Assembly: GCA_946811185.2 (NCBI GenBank)
Contig: OX328102.1
Location: 18,353,194 to 18,417,193, forward strand
Reading direction: 5' to 3'
Origin: Hippopus hippopus
Taxonomy: Eukaryota > Mollusca > Bivalvia > Cardiida > Cardiidae
DNA length: 64,000 nt
Part shown: piece by piece, positions 1-13,500 of the stretch
Numbering within the stretch: the first letter of the stretch is position 1
Layout of the letters: every line of letters starts with the position of its first letter
Translations under genes and position numbers: made by a program
Notes under the pieces: generated by a model
Seen by the model: only the letters and a program-made list of their open reading frames with translations
Database searches by the model: none
Told to the model about the DNA's origin: nothing

Positions 1-3000
1 ACTTTTGAAAACACGGAGGAAAAAGGAAAAAAATGTTAGTTACCAGCATTTTATCCTTTTTCCCACAATGTTTTCTTCCCATTCAAAGACAAATTTTCTT
101 ATTTGAGCACCATTTACTTTGTCATCTGCAATTGCTTTCAATTTGGACCATTCTAAAATTTTAAGACCTGTTATCAGAAAGAAAAATTGATTAAATGAAT
201 ACTAAAATCTATCTTAAACTTGAAGATAAAAATGAGTAAAGCTGCATTAACAGTACAAAAATAAAATTTCCACATTGAGAATGCATACAGTCAGCTTTCT
301 ACAGCAGTAGGTCATTTCTCACTTACAAACACAGGTTTGAGCAAGAAAAATAGAATTGTGAGTTAAATAAGTTCAGGCTTTACTTATAATAGAAATACAA
401 TTTAACCAAGAATAGTCATATTGATTTAAAACAATCTAAAGTGTAAAACAGATCTGTCTCAGCTGTAAGTAATCAGGTTCCCATCCCCCATGTGTCTGAG
501 CTAACAGTTTTCCACACCAAATAGGGACATTTACACCAATGAACCAAAACAAAAAAAAAATAGGAATACAGGAAAACTATAGGAATATTATAATTATGAT
601 AAAGCAAAAACAACAACAAAAAAAAAATGGAAAGAAAGTAATATCTAAATATAGAAAAGAATAAAAAACCAGAAAACTAAAATAGAAAATATATATATAT
701 ATATAATATTAGTATAAATGACAAAAAAAAAATGATAATAATAATAATGCAAAACATCTTATGAAAAAAAAGCTGTGAAAAATGAAAAACTTGAAATGGA
801 ATGAAATAAAATTACATAAGTAGCAAAAAAAAAAAGAAAAAGAAAAAAAAAAAGAAAAAAGAAAAACATGAAAAGAAAGCAATTAAAATAATTAGAAAAA
901 AATAATAAGTTACAAAGAAGAAAAAAAAAACAAGAATAAAATGGTAACAGGGAAAAAAATTATACAAGAATATGTGAAAAAAAGAAAATAATATAGGGGA
1001 TAAAGAAGATACAGAAATACAAGAACTTTAAATTCTAACACAAAAAAATGGAGTTACAATACAAAAAATGACATTGCCAAGTTTAAACAAACAGTTAGCT
1101 TTATACATAAAGCAACAACTTAATTTTTACTCACAAATGCTTAAAAGAAAGGGTGTAATCTTAAGTACTGTAGATTGATATTGAACCGTTTACCAGATAA
1201 TCTTGAGTTTCAAGGCTCTAAGGATCAAGGCTTAAATTGAAAACACTGCTATCAGCATTTCTCTATTTGCCAACATATTTTATTCAACCATATGAGCCAC
1301 ATATTTTTATATAGTCTACAAATGCTTTCGGTTCGGAGAAAATGAAATGGTCATTTGGAAAAGAGTTATGCAAGGAATATGATTTTACTCACCATTACCA
1401 TTAAAGTAAACCTAAATGTTCATTTAGTATTTATACAAATTGTTTTTCTGTAGGTTTAACAAATAATCACATCTGTGCAGTTTACTTGAATCATTTATAG
1501 GCAAAGTTGTACATGTAGTACTGAAAAAATCTTTATTGCCCTTTTTTTAGAGATTTTCAATTGGAATATGTTTGTTTCTGATACCCCCTGTCCCTGGCAA
1601 AAGTATTGCAGAAAGTATCAGAAGCAAGCATTATCCATAATCCTTTTTTTTTAAAGTAATGACAGGAAATTGCACACATAAACAATTTTCATCATGAACT
1701 AAAACATACAGATTTGTAAAATGCAAAGGAAGCATCAGGAGGGAATTACCTTAGATACAAAGTTAAAAACCAAAGAATATTTAAATTGTTGATTAATAGT
1801 CATGAAATAGGATACTGATAATAAACTTAAAATTTTCAGTACTGTGTTATTGAGGAATCTTTGATTGAAAAATAGAAATATTGACATAGAAGAACTAGAC
1901 TTTACTCTGTGTTTCAAGAAAACATAAAGGAATAAATACAAAGTTACAGTACAGCAGTGTGATTAACAAGTTACATAATATTATGCCTACAGATTTCAAC
2001 TGCAGCAGGTCACAAACACATGCGAGCAAGAAAGTCTTTAGAATGGTAAATTTAAGTTTGATTCCTTTGCAAGAGCAAAGAAATCAAGATTATATGTACA
2101 TGTATTCATATTAAGATGAAATTAAATTGAAAAGCAAAAAAAATAAAACAAATAAGGGTGTGGTTTATTAACTCTTTATAATATACAATTCTAAAATCTA
2201 TCTTAAACTTGAAGATAAAAATGAGTAAAGCTGCATTAACAGTACAAAAATAAAATTTTCACATTGAGAATGCATACAGTCAGCTTTCTACAGCAGCAGG
2301 TCATTTCTCACTTACAAACACAGGTTTGAGCAAGAAAAATAGAATTGTGAGTTACATAAGTTCAGACTTTACTTATAATAGAAATACAATTTAACCAAGA
2401 ATAGTCATATTGATTTAAAACAATCTAAAGTGTAAAACAGATCTGTCTCAGCTGTAAGTAATCAGGTTCCCATCCCCCATGTGTCTGAGCTAACAGTTTT
2501 CCACACCAAATAGGGACATTTACACCAATGAACCAAAACAAAAAAAAAAAAAATAGGAATACAGGAAAACTATAGGAATATTATAATTATCATAAAGCAA
2601 AAACAACAACAACAACAAAAAATGGAAAAAAAGGAATATCTAAATATAGAAAAGAATAAAAAACCAGAAAACTAAAATAGAAAATATATATATATACAAT
2701 ATTAGTATAAATGACAAAAAAAATGATTATTAATAATAATGCAAAACATCTTATGAAAAAAAAGCTGTGAAAAATGAAAAACTTGAAATGGAATGAAATA
2801 AAATTACATAAGTAGCAAAAAAAAAAAAGAAAAAGAAAAAAAAAGAAAAAAGAAAAACATGAAAAGAAAGCAATTAAAATAATTAGAAAAAAATAATAAG
2901 TTACAAAGAAGAAAAAAAAAAACAAGAATAAAATGGTAAGAGGGAAAAAAATTATACAAGAATATATGAAAAAAAGAAAATAATATAGGGGATAAAGAAG

Positions 3001-6000
3001 ATACAGAAATACAAGAACTTTAAATTCTAATACAAAAAAATGGAGTTACAATACAAAAAATGACATTGCCAAGTTTAAACAAACAGTTAGCTTTGTACAT
3101 AAAGCAACAACTTAATTTTTACTCACAAATGCTTAAAAGAAAGGGTGTAATCTTAAGTACTGTAGATTGATATTGAACCGTTTACCAGATAATCCTGAGT
3201 TTCAAGGCTCTGAGGATCAAGGCTTAAATTGAAAACACTGCTATCAGCATTTCTCTATTTGCCAACATATTTTATTCAACCATATGAGCCACATCTTTTT
3301 ATATAGTCTACAAATGCTTTCGGTTCGGAGAAAATGAAATGGTCATTTGGAAAAGAGTTATGCAAGGAATATGATTTTACTCACCATTACCATTAAAGTA
3401 AACCTAAATGTTCATTTAGTATTTATACAAATTGTTTTTCTGTAGGTTTAACAAATAATCACATCTGTGCAGTTTACTTGAATCATTTATAGGCAAAGTT
3501 GTACATGTAGTACTGAAAAAATCTTTATTGCCCTTTTTTTAGAGATTTTCAATTGGAATATGTTTGTTTCTGATACCCCCTGTCCCTGGCAAAAGTATTG
3601 CAGAAAGTATCAGAAGCGAGCATTATCCATAATCCTTTTTTTTTTAAAGTAATGACAGGAAATTGCACACATAAACAATTTTCATCATGAACTAAAACAT
3701 ACAGATTTGTAAAATGCAAAGGAAGCATCAGGAGGGAATTACCTTAGATACAAAGTTAAAAACCAAAGAATATTTAAATTGTTGATTAATAGTCATGAAA
3801 TAGGATACAGATAATAAACTTAAAATTTTCAGTACTGTGTTATTGAGGAATCTTTGATTGAAAAATAGAAATATTGACATAGAAGAACTAGACTTTACTC
3901 TGTATTTCAAGAAAACATAAAGGAATAAATACAAAGTTACAGTACAGCAGTGTGATTAACAAGTTACATAATATTATGCCTACAGATTTCAACTGCAGCA
4001 GGTCACAAACACATGCGAGCAAGAAAGTCTTTAGAATGGTAAATTTAAGTTTGATTCCTTTGCAAGAGCAAAGAAATCAAGATTATATGTACATGTATTC
4101 ATATTAAGATGAAATTAAATTGAAAAGCAAAAAAAATAAAACAAATAAGGGTGTGGTTTATTAACTCTTTATAATATACAATTCTAAAATCTATCTTAAA
4201 CTTGAAGATAAAAATGAGTAAAGCTGCATTAACAGTACAAAAATAAAATTTTCACATTGAGAATGCATACAGTCAGCTTTCTACAGCAGCAGGTCATTTC
4301 TCACTTACAAACACAGGTTTGAGCAAGAAAAATAGAATTGTGAGTTACATAAGTTCAGACTTTACTTATAATAGAAATACAATTTAACCAAGAATAGTCA
4401 TATTGATTTAAAACAATCTAAAGTGTAAAACAGATCTGTCTCAGCTGTAAGTAATCAGGTTCCCATCCCCCATGTGTCTGAGCTAACAGTTTTCCACACC
4501 AAATAGGGACATTTACACCAATGAACCAAAACAAAAAAAAAAAAAATAGGAATACAGGAAAACTATAGGAATATTATAATTATCATAAAGCAAAAACAAC
4601 AACAACAACAAAAAATGGAAAAAAAGGAATATCTAAATATAGAAAAGAATAAAAAACCAGAAAACTAAAATAGAAAATATATATATATACAATATTAGTA
4701 TAAATGACAAAAAAAATGATTATTAATAATAATGCAAAACATCTTATGAAAAAAAAGCTGTGAAAAATGAAAAACTTGAAATGGAATGAAATAAAATTAC
4801 ATAAGTAGCAAAAAAAAAAAAAGAAAAAGAAAAAAAAAGAAAAACATGAAAAGAAAGCAATTAAAATAATTAGAAAAAAATAATAAGTTACAAAGAAGAA
4901 AAAAAAAAACAAGAATAAAATGGTAAGAGGGAAAAAAATTATACAAGAATATATGAAAAAAAGAAAATAATATAGGGGATAAAGAAGATACAGAAATACA
5001 AGAACTTTAAATTCTAACACAAAAAAATGGAGTTACAATACAAAAAATGACATTGCCAAGTTTAAACAAACAGTTAGCTTTGTACATAAAGCAACAACTT
5101 AATTTTTACTCACAAATGCTTAAAAGAAAGGGTGTAATCTTAAGTACTGTAGATTGATATTGAACCGTTTACCAGATAATCCTGAGTTTCAAGGCTCTGA
5201 GGATCAAGGCTTAAATTGAAAACACTGCTATCAGCATTTCTCTATTTGCCAACATATTTTATTCAACCATATGAGCCACATCTTTTTATATAGTCTACAA
5301 ATGCTTTCGGTTCGGAGAAAATGAAATGGTCATTTGGAAAAGAGTTATGCAAGGAATATGATTTTACTCACCATTACCATTAAAGTAAACCTAAATGTTC
5401 ATTTAGTATTTATACAAATTGTTTTTCTGTAGGTTTAACAAATAATCACATCTGTGCAGTTTACTTGAATCATTTATAGGCAAAGTTGTACATGTAGTAC
5501 TGAAAAAATCTTTATTGCCCTTTTTTTAGAGATTTTCAATTGGAATATGTTTGTTTCTGATACCCCCTGTCCCTGGCAAAAGTATTGCAGAAAGTATCAG
5601 AAGCGAGCATTATCCATAATCCTTTTTTTTTAAAGTAATGACAGGAAATTGCACACATAAACAATTTTCATCATGAACTAAAACATACAGATTTGTAAAA
5701 TGCAAAGGAAGCATCAGGAGGGAATTACCTTAGATACAAAGTTAAAAACCAAAGAATATTTAAATTGTTGATTAATAGTCATGAAATAGGATACAGATAA
5801 TAAACTTAAAATTTTCAGTACTGTGTTATTGAGGAATCTTTGATTGAAAAATAGAAATATTGACATAGAAGAACTAGACTTTACTCTGTATTTCAAGAAA
5901 ACATAAAGGAATAAATACAAAGTTACAGTACAGCAGTGTGATTAACAAGTTACATAATATTATGCCTACAGATTTCAACTGCAGCAGGTCACAAACACAT

Positions 6001-6151
6001 GCGAGCAAGAAAGTCTTTAGAATGGTAAATTTAAGTTTGATTCCTTTGCAAGAGCAAAGAAATCAAGATTATATGTACATGTATTCATATTAAGATGAAA
6101 TTAAATTGAAAAGCAAAAAAAATAAAACAAATAAGGGTGTGGTTTATTAAC

Positions 6152-6360
6152 TCTTTATAATATACAATTCTGTGTTTTAATTACTGTTAGAAATAAGACT
6201 TTTGAAAACACTGAGGAAAAAGGAAAACATGTTGGTTACCAGCATTTTATCCTTTTTCCCACAATGTTTTCTTCCCATTCAAAGACAAATTTTCTTATTT
6301 GAGCACATTTACTTTGTCATCTGCAATTGCTTTCAATTTGGACCATTCTAAAATTTTAAG
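6152..6360. mobile_element. MITE family A relic inside the satellite unit (one example of ~11)
   Basis: Starts TTAACTCTTTATAAT, carries the family centre (GAAAACACTGAGG, GGTTACCAGCATTTTATCC, CCCACAATGTTTTC) and the flank TCATCTGCAATTGCTTTCAA, and ends near TTCTAAAATTTTAAG. The same relic occurs at the start of every unit except 2 and 3, which keep only its first ~20 bp. It therefore predates amplification of the array. Confidence 0.85.
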
Positions 6361-7404
6361 ACCTGTTATCAGAAAGAAAAATTGATTAAATGAATACTAA
6401 AATCTATCTTAAACTTGAAGATAAAAATGAGTAAAGCTGCATTAACAGTACAAAAATAAAATTTTCACATTGAGAATGCATACAGTCAGCTTTCTACAGC
6501 AGCAGGTCATTTCTCACTTACAAACACAGGTTTGAGCAAGAAAAATAGAATTGTGAGTTACATAAGTTCAGACTTTACTTATAATAGAAATACAATTTAA
6601 CCAAGAATAGTCATATTGATTTAAAACAATCTAAAGTGTAAAACAGATCTGTCTCAGCTGTAAGTAATCAGGTTCCCATCCCCCATGTGTCTGAGCTAAC
6701 AGTTTTCCTCACCAAATAGGGACATTTACACCAATGAACCAAAACAAAAAAAAATAGGAATACAGGAAAACTATAGGAATATTATAATTATCATAAAGCA
6801 AAAACAACAACAACAAAAAAAAATGGAAAAAAAGGAATATCTAAATATAGAAAAGAATAAAAAACCAGAAAACTAAAATAGAAAATATATATATATACAA
6901 TATTAGTATAAATGACAAAAAAAACGATTATTAATAATAATGCAAAACATCTTATGAAAAAAAAGATGTGAAAAATGAAAAACTTGAAATGGAATGAAAT
7001 AAAATTACATAAGTAGCAAAAAAAAAAAAGAAAAAGAAAAAAAAAAAAAGAAAAAAAAAAAAAAAAAAAACATGAAAAGAAAAACATGAAAAGAAAGCAA
7101 TTAAAATAATTAGAAAAAAATAATAAGTTACAAAGAAGAAAAAAAAAACAAGAATAAAATGGTAACAGGGAAAAAAATTATACAAGAATATATGAAAAAA
7201 AGAAAATAATATAGGGGATAAAAAAGATACAGAAATACAAGAACTTTAAATTCTAACACAAAAAAATGGAGTTACAATACAAAAAATGACATTGCCAAGT
7301 TTAAACAAACAGTTAGCTTTGTACATAAAGCAACAACTTAATTTTTACTCACAAATGCTTAAAAGAAAGGGTGTAATCTTAAGTACTGTAGATTGATATT
7401 GAAC

Positions 7405-7556
7405 CGTTTACCAGATAATCCTGAGTTTCAAGGCTCTGAGGATCAAGGCTTAAATTGAAAACACTGCTATCAGCATTTCTCTATTTGCCAACATATTTTA
7501 TTCAACCATATGAGCCACATATTTTTATACAGTCTACAAATGCTTTCGGTTCGGAG
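7405..7556. mobile_element. Second, internally deleted MITE family A relic in the satellite unit
   Basis: The sequence AACCGTTTACCAGATAATC, then CTGAGTTTCAAGGCTCTGAG, GAAAACACTGC, TATGAGCCACAT and CAAATGCTTTCGGTT follows the family A order (CCCTTTACCACACAATCC, GAAAACATTG, TTTGAGCCACATT, CAAATGCTTTCAATT) but lacks the full central palindrome. Equivalent blocks occur in the other units, so each satellite monomer contains two diverged copies of one MITE family. Confidence 0.65.
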
Positions 7557-10500
7557 AAAATGAAATAGTCATTTGGAAAAGAGTTATGCAAGGAATATGA
7601 TTTTACTCACCATTACCATTAAAGTAAACCTAAATGTTCCTTTAGTATTTATACAAATTGCTTTTCTGTAGGTTTAACAAATAATCACATCTGTGCAGTT
7701 TACTTGAATCATTTATAGGCAAAGTTGTACATGTAGTACTGAAAAAATCTTTATTGCCCTTTTTTTAGAGATTTTCAATTGGAATATGTTTGTTTCTGAT
7801 ACCCCCTGTCCCTGGCAAAAGTATTGCAGAAAGTATCAGAAGCAAGCATTGTGCATAATCCTCTTTTTTTTAAAGTAATGACAGGAAATTGCACACATGA
7901 ACAATTTTCATCATGAACTAAAACATACAGATTTGTAAAATGCAAAGGAAGCATCAGGAGGGAATTACCTTAGATACAAAATTAAAAACCAAAGAATATT
8001 TAAATTGTTGATTAATAGTCATGAAATAGGATACTGATAATAAACTTAAAATTTTCAGTACTGTGTTATTGAGGAATCTTTGATTGAAAAATAGAAATAT
8101 TGACATAGAAGAACTAGACTTTACTCTGTGTTTCAAGAAAACATAAAGGAATAAATACAAAGTTACAGTATAGCAGTGTGATTAACAAGTTACATAATAT
8201 TATGCCTACAGATTTCAACTGCAGCAGGTCACAAACACATGCGAGCAAGAAAGTCTTTAGAATGGTAAATTTAAGTTTGATTCCTTTGCAAGAGCAAAGA
8301 AATCAAGATTATATGTACATGTATTCATATTAAGATGAAATTAAATTGAAAAGCAAAAAAAAAAAAAATAAAACAAATAAGGGTGTGGTTTATTAACTCT
8401 TTATAATATACAATTCTGTGTTTTAATTACTGTTAGAAATAAGACCTTTGAAAACACTGAGGAAAAAGGAAAAAATGTTGGTTACCAGCATTTTATCCTT
8501 TTTCCCACAATGTTTTCTTCCCATTCAAAGACAAATTTTCTTATTTGAGCACCATTTACTTTGTCATCTGCAATTGCTTTCAATTTGGACCATTCTAAAA
8601 TTTTAAGACCTGTTATCAGAAAGAAAAATTGATTAAATGAATACTAAAATCTATCTTAAACTTGAAGATAAAAATGAGTAAAGCTGCATTAACAGTACAA
8701 AAATAAAATTTTCACATTGAGAATGCATACAGTCAGCTTTCTACAGCAGTAGGTCATTTCTCACTTACAAACACAGGTTTGAGCAAGAAAAATAGAATTG
8801 TGAGTTACATAAGTTCAGTTTTTACTTATAATAGAAATACAATTTAACCAAGAATAGTCATATTGATTTAAAACAATCTAAAGTGTAAAACGGATCTGTC
8901 TCAGCTGTAAGTAATCAGGTTCCCATCCCCCATGTGTCTGAGCTAACAGTTTTCCACACCAAATAGGGACATTTACACCAATGAACCAAAACAAAAAAAA
9001 AAAAAATAGGAATACAGGAAAACTATAGGAATATTATAATTATCATAAAGCAAAAACAACAACAACAACAAAAAAATGGAAAAAAAGGAATATCTAAATA
9101 TAGAAAAGAATAAAAAACCAGAAAACTAAAATAGAAAATATATATATATACAATATTAGTATAAATGACAAAAAAAATGATTATAAATAATAATGCAAAA
9201 CATCTTATGAAAAAAAAGCTGTGAAAAATGAAAAACTTGAAATGGAATGAAATAAAATTACATAAGTAGCAAAAAAAAAAAAAGAAAAAGAAAAACAAAG
9301 AAAAAAAAAAAAAAAAAAAAAAAGAAAAACATGAAAAGAAAGCAATTAAAATAATTACAAAAAAATAATAAGTTACAAAGAAGAAAAAAAAAACAAGAAT
9401 AAAATGGTAACAGAGAAAAAAAATTATACAAGAATATATGAAAAAAAGAAAATAATATAGGGGATAAAGAAGATATAGAAATACAAGAACTTTAAATTCT
9501 AACACAAAAAAATGGAGTTACAATACAAAAAATGACATTGCCAAGTTTAAACAAACAGTTAGCTTTGTACATAAAGCAACAACTTAATTTTTACTCACAA
9601 ATGCTTAAAAGAAAGAGTGTAATCTTAAGTACTGTAGATTGATATTGAACCGTTTACCAGATAATCTTGAGTTTCAAGGCTCTGAGGATCAAGGCTTAAA
9701 TTGAAAACACTGCTATCAGCATTTCTGTATTTGCCAACATATTTTATTCAACCATATGAGCCACATATTTTTATATAGTCTACAAATGCTTTCGGTTCGG
9801 AGAAAGTGAAATGGTCATTTGGAAAAGAGTTATGCAAGGAATATGATTTTACTCACCATTACCATTAAAGTAAACCTAAATGTTCATTTAGTATTTATAC
9901 AAATTGTTTTTCTGTAGGTTTAACAAATAATCACATCTGTGCAGTTTACTTGAATCATTTATAGGCAAAGTTGTACATGTAGTACTGAAAAAATCTTTAT
10001 TGCCCTTTTTTTAGAGATTTTCAATTGGAATATGTTTGTTTCTGATACCCCCTGTCCCTGGCAAAAGTATTGCAGAAAGTATCAGAAGCAAGCATTATCC
10101 ATAATCCTTTTTTTTTAAAGTAATGACAGGAAATTGCACACATAAACAATTTTCATCATGAACTAAAACATACAGATTTGTAAAATGCAAAGGAAGCATC
10201 AGGAGGGAATTACCTTAGATACAAAGTTAAAAACCAAAGAATATTTAAATTGTTGATTAATAGTCATGAAATAGGATACAGATAATAAACTTAAAATTTT
10301 CAGTACTGTGTTATTGAGGAATCTTTGATTGAAAAATAGAAATATTGACATAGAAGAACTAGACTTTACTCTGTGTTTCAAGAAAACATAAAGGAATAAA
10401 TACAAAGTTACAGTACAGCAGTGTGATTAACAAGTTACATAATATTATGCCTACAGATTTCAACTGCAGCAGGTCACAAACACATGCAAGCAAGAAAGTC

Positions 10501-13500
10501 TTTACAATGGTAAATTTAAGTTTGATTCCTTTGCAAGAGCAAAGAAATCAAAATTATATGTACATGTATTCATATTAAGATGAAATTAAATTGAAAAGCA
10601 AAAAAAAAATAAAACAAATAAGGGTGTGGTTTATTAACTCTTTATAATATACAATTCTGTGTTTTAATTACTGTTAGAAATAAGACTTTTGAAAACACTG
10701 AGGAAAAAGGAAAAAATGTTGGTTACCAGCATTTTATCCTTTTTCCCACAATGTTTTCTTCCCATTCAAAGACAAATTTTCTTATTTGAGCACCATTTAC
10801 TTTGTCATCTGCAATTGCTTTCAATTTGGACCATTCTAAAATTTTAAGACCTGTTATCAGAAAGAAAAATTGATTAAATGAATACTAAAATCTATCTTAA
10901 ACTTGAAGATAAAAATGAGTAAAGCTGCATTAACAGTACAAAAATAAAATTTCCACATTGAGAATGCATACAGTCAGCTTTCTACAGCAGTAGGTCATTT
11001 CTCACTTACAAACACAGGTTTGAGCAAGAAAAATAGAATTGTGAGTTAAATAAGTTCAGGCTTTACTTATAATAGAAATACAATTTAACCAAGAATAGTC
11101 ATATTGATTTAAAACAATCTAAAGTGTAAAACAGATCTGTCTCAGCTGTAAGTAATCAGGTTCCCATCCCCCATGTGTCTGAGCTAACAGTTTTCCACAC
11201 CAAATAGGGACATTTACACCAATGAACCAAAACAAAAAAAAATAGGAATACAGGAGAACTATAGGAATATTATAATTATGATAAAGCAAAAACAACAACA
11301 AAAAGAAAATGGAAAGAAAGTAATATCTAAATATAGAAAAGAATAAAAAACCAGAAAACTAAAATAGAAAATATATATATATATATAATATTAGTATAAA
11401 TGACAAAAAAAAAATGATAATAATAATAATGCAAAACATCTTATGAAAAAAAAGCTGTTAAAAATGAAAAACTTGAAATGGAATGAAATAAAATTACATG
11501 AGTAGCAAAAAAAAAAAAAAGAAAAAGAAAAAAAAAAAGAAAAAAAAAAAAAAAACAAACATGAAAAGAAAGCAATTAAAATAATTAGAAAAAAATAATA
11601 AGTTACAAAGAAGAAAAAAAAAACAAGAATAAAATGGTAACAGGGAAAAAAATTATACAAGAATATGTGAAAAAAAGAAAATAATATAGGGGATAAAGAA
11701 GATACAGAAATACAAGAACTTTAAATTCTAACACAAAAAAATGGAGTTACAATACAAAAAATGACATTGCCAAGTTTAAACAAACAGTTAGCTTTATACA
11801 TAAAGCAACAACTTAATTTTTACTCACAAATGCTTAAAAAAAAGGGTGTAATCTTAAGTACTGTAGATTGATATTGAACCGTTTACCAGATAATCTTGAG
11901 TTTCAAGGCTCTGAGGATCAAGGCTTAAATTGAAAACACTGCTATCAGCATTTCTGTATTTGCCAACATATTTTATTCAACCATATGAGCCACATATTTT
12001 TATATAGTCTACAAATGCTTTCGGTTCGGAGAAAATGAAATGGTCATTTGGAAAAGAGTTATGCAAGGAATATTATTTTACTCACCATTACCATTAAAGT
12101 AAACCTAAATGTTCATTTAGTATTTATACAAATTGTTTTTCTGTAGGTTTAACAAATAATCACATCTGTGCAGTTTACTTGAATCATTTATAGGCAAAGT
12201 TGTACATGTAGTACTGAAAAAATCTTTATTGCCCTTTTTTTAGAGATTTTCAATTGGAATATGTTTGTTTCTGATACCCCCTGTCCCTGGCAAAAGTATT
12301 GCAGAAAGTATCAGAAGCAAGCATTATCCATAATCCTTTTTTTTTAAAGTAATGACAGGAAATTGCACACATAAACAATTTTCATCATGAACTAAAACAT
12401 ACAGATTTGTAAAATGCAAAGGAAGCATCAGGAGGGAATTACCTTAGATACAAAGTTAAAAACCAAAGAATATTTAAATTGTTGATTAATAGTCATGAAA
12501 TAGGATACTGATAATAAACTTAAAATTTTCAGTACTGTGTTATTGAGGAATCTTTGATTGAAAAATAGAAATATTGACATAGAAGAACTAGACTTTACTC
12601 TGTGTTTCAAGAAAACATAAAGGAATAAATACAAAGTTACAGTACAGCAGTGTGATTAACAAGTTACATAATATTATGCCTACAGATTTCAACTGCAGCA
12701 GGTCACAAACACATGCAAGCAAGAAAGTCTTTAGAATGGTAAATTTAAGTTTGATTCCTTTGCAAGAGCAAAGAAATCAAGATTATATGTACATGTATTC
12801 ATATTAAGATGAAATTAAATTGAAAAGCAAAAAAAAAAAATAAAACAAATAAGGGTGTGGTTTATTAACTCTTTATAATATACAATTCTGTGTTTTAATT
12901 ACTGTTAGAAATAAGACTTTTGAAAACACTGAGGAAAAAGGAAAAAATGTTGGTTACCAGCATTTTATCCTTTTTCCCACAATGTTTTCTTCCCATTCAA
13001 AGACAAATTTTCTTATTTGAGCACCATTTACTTTGTCATCTGCAATTGCTTTCAATTTGGACCATTCTAAAATTTTAAGACCTGTTATCAGAAAGAAAAA
13101 TTGATTAAATGAATACTAAAATCTATCGTAAACTTGAAGATAAAAATGAGTAAAGCTGCATTAACAGTACAAAAATAAAATTTTCACATTGAGAATGCAT
13201 ACAGTCAGCTTTCTACAGCAGCAGGTCATTTCTCACTTACAAACACAGGTTTGAGCAAGAAAAATAGAATTGTGAGTTACATAAGTTCAGACTTTACTTA
13301 TAATAGAAATACAATTTAACCAAGAATAGTCATATTGATTTAAAACAATCTAAAGTGTAAAACAGATCTGTCTCAGCTGTAAGTAATCAGGTTCCCATCC
13401 CCCATGTGTCTGAGCTAACAGTTTTCCACACCAAATAGGGACATTTACACCAATGAACCAAAACAAAAAACAAAAAATAGGAATACAGGAAAACTATAGG

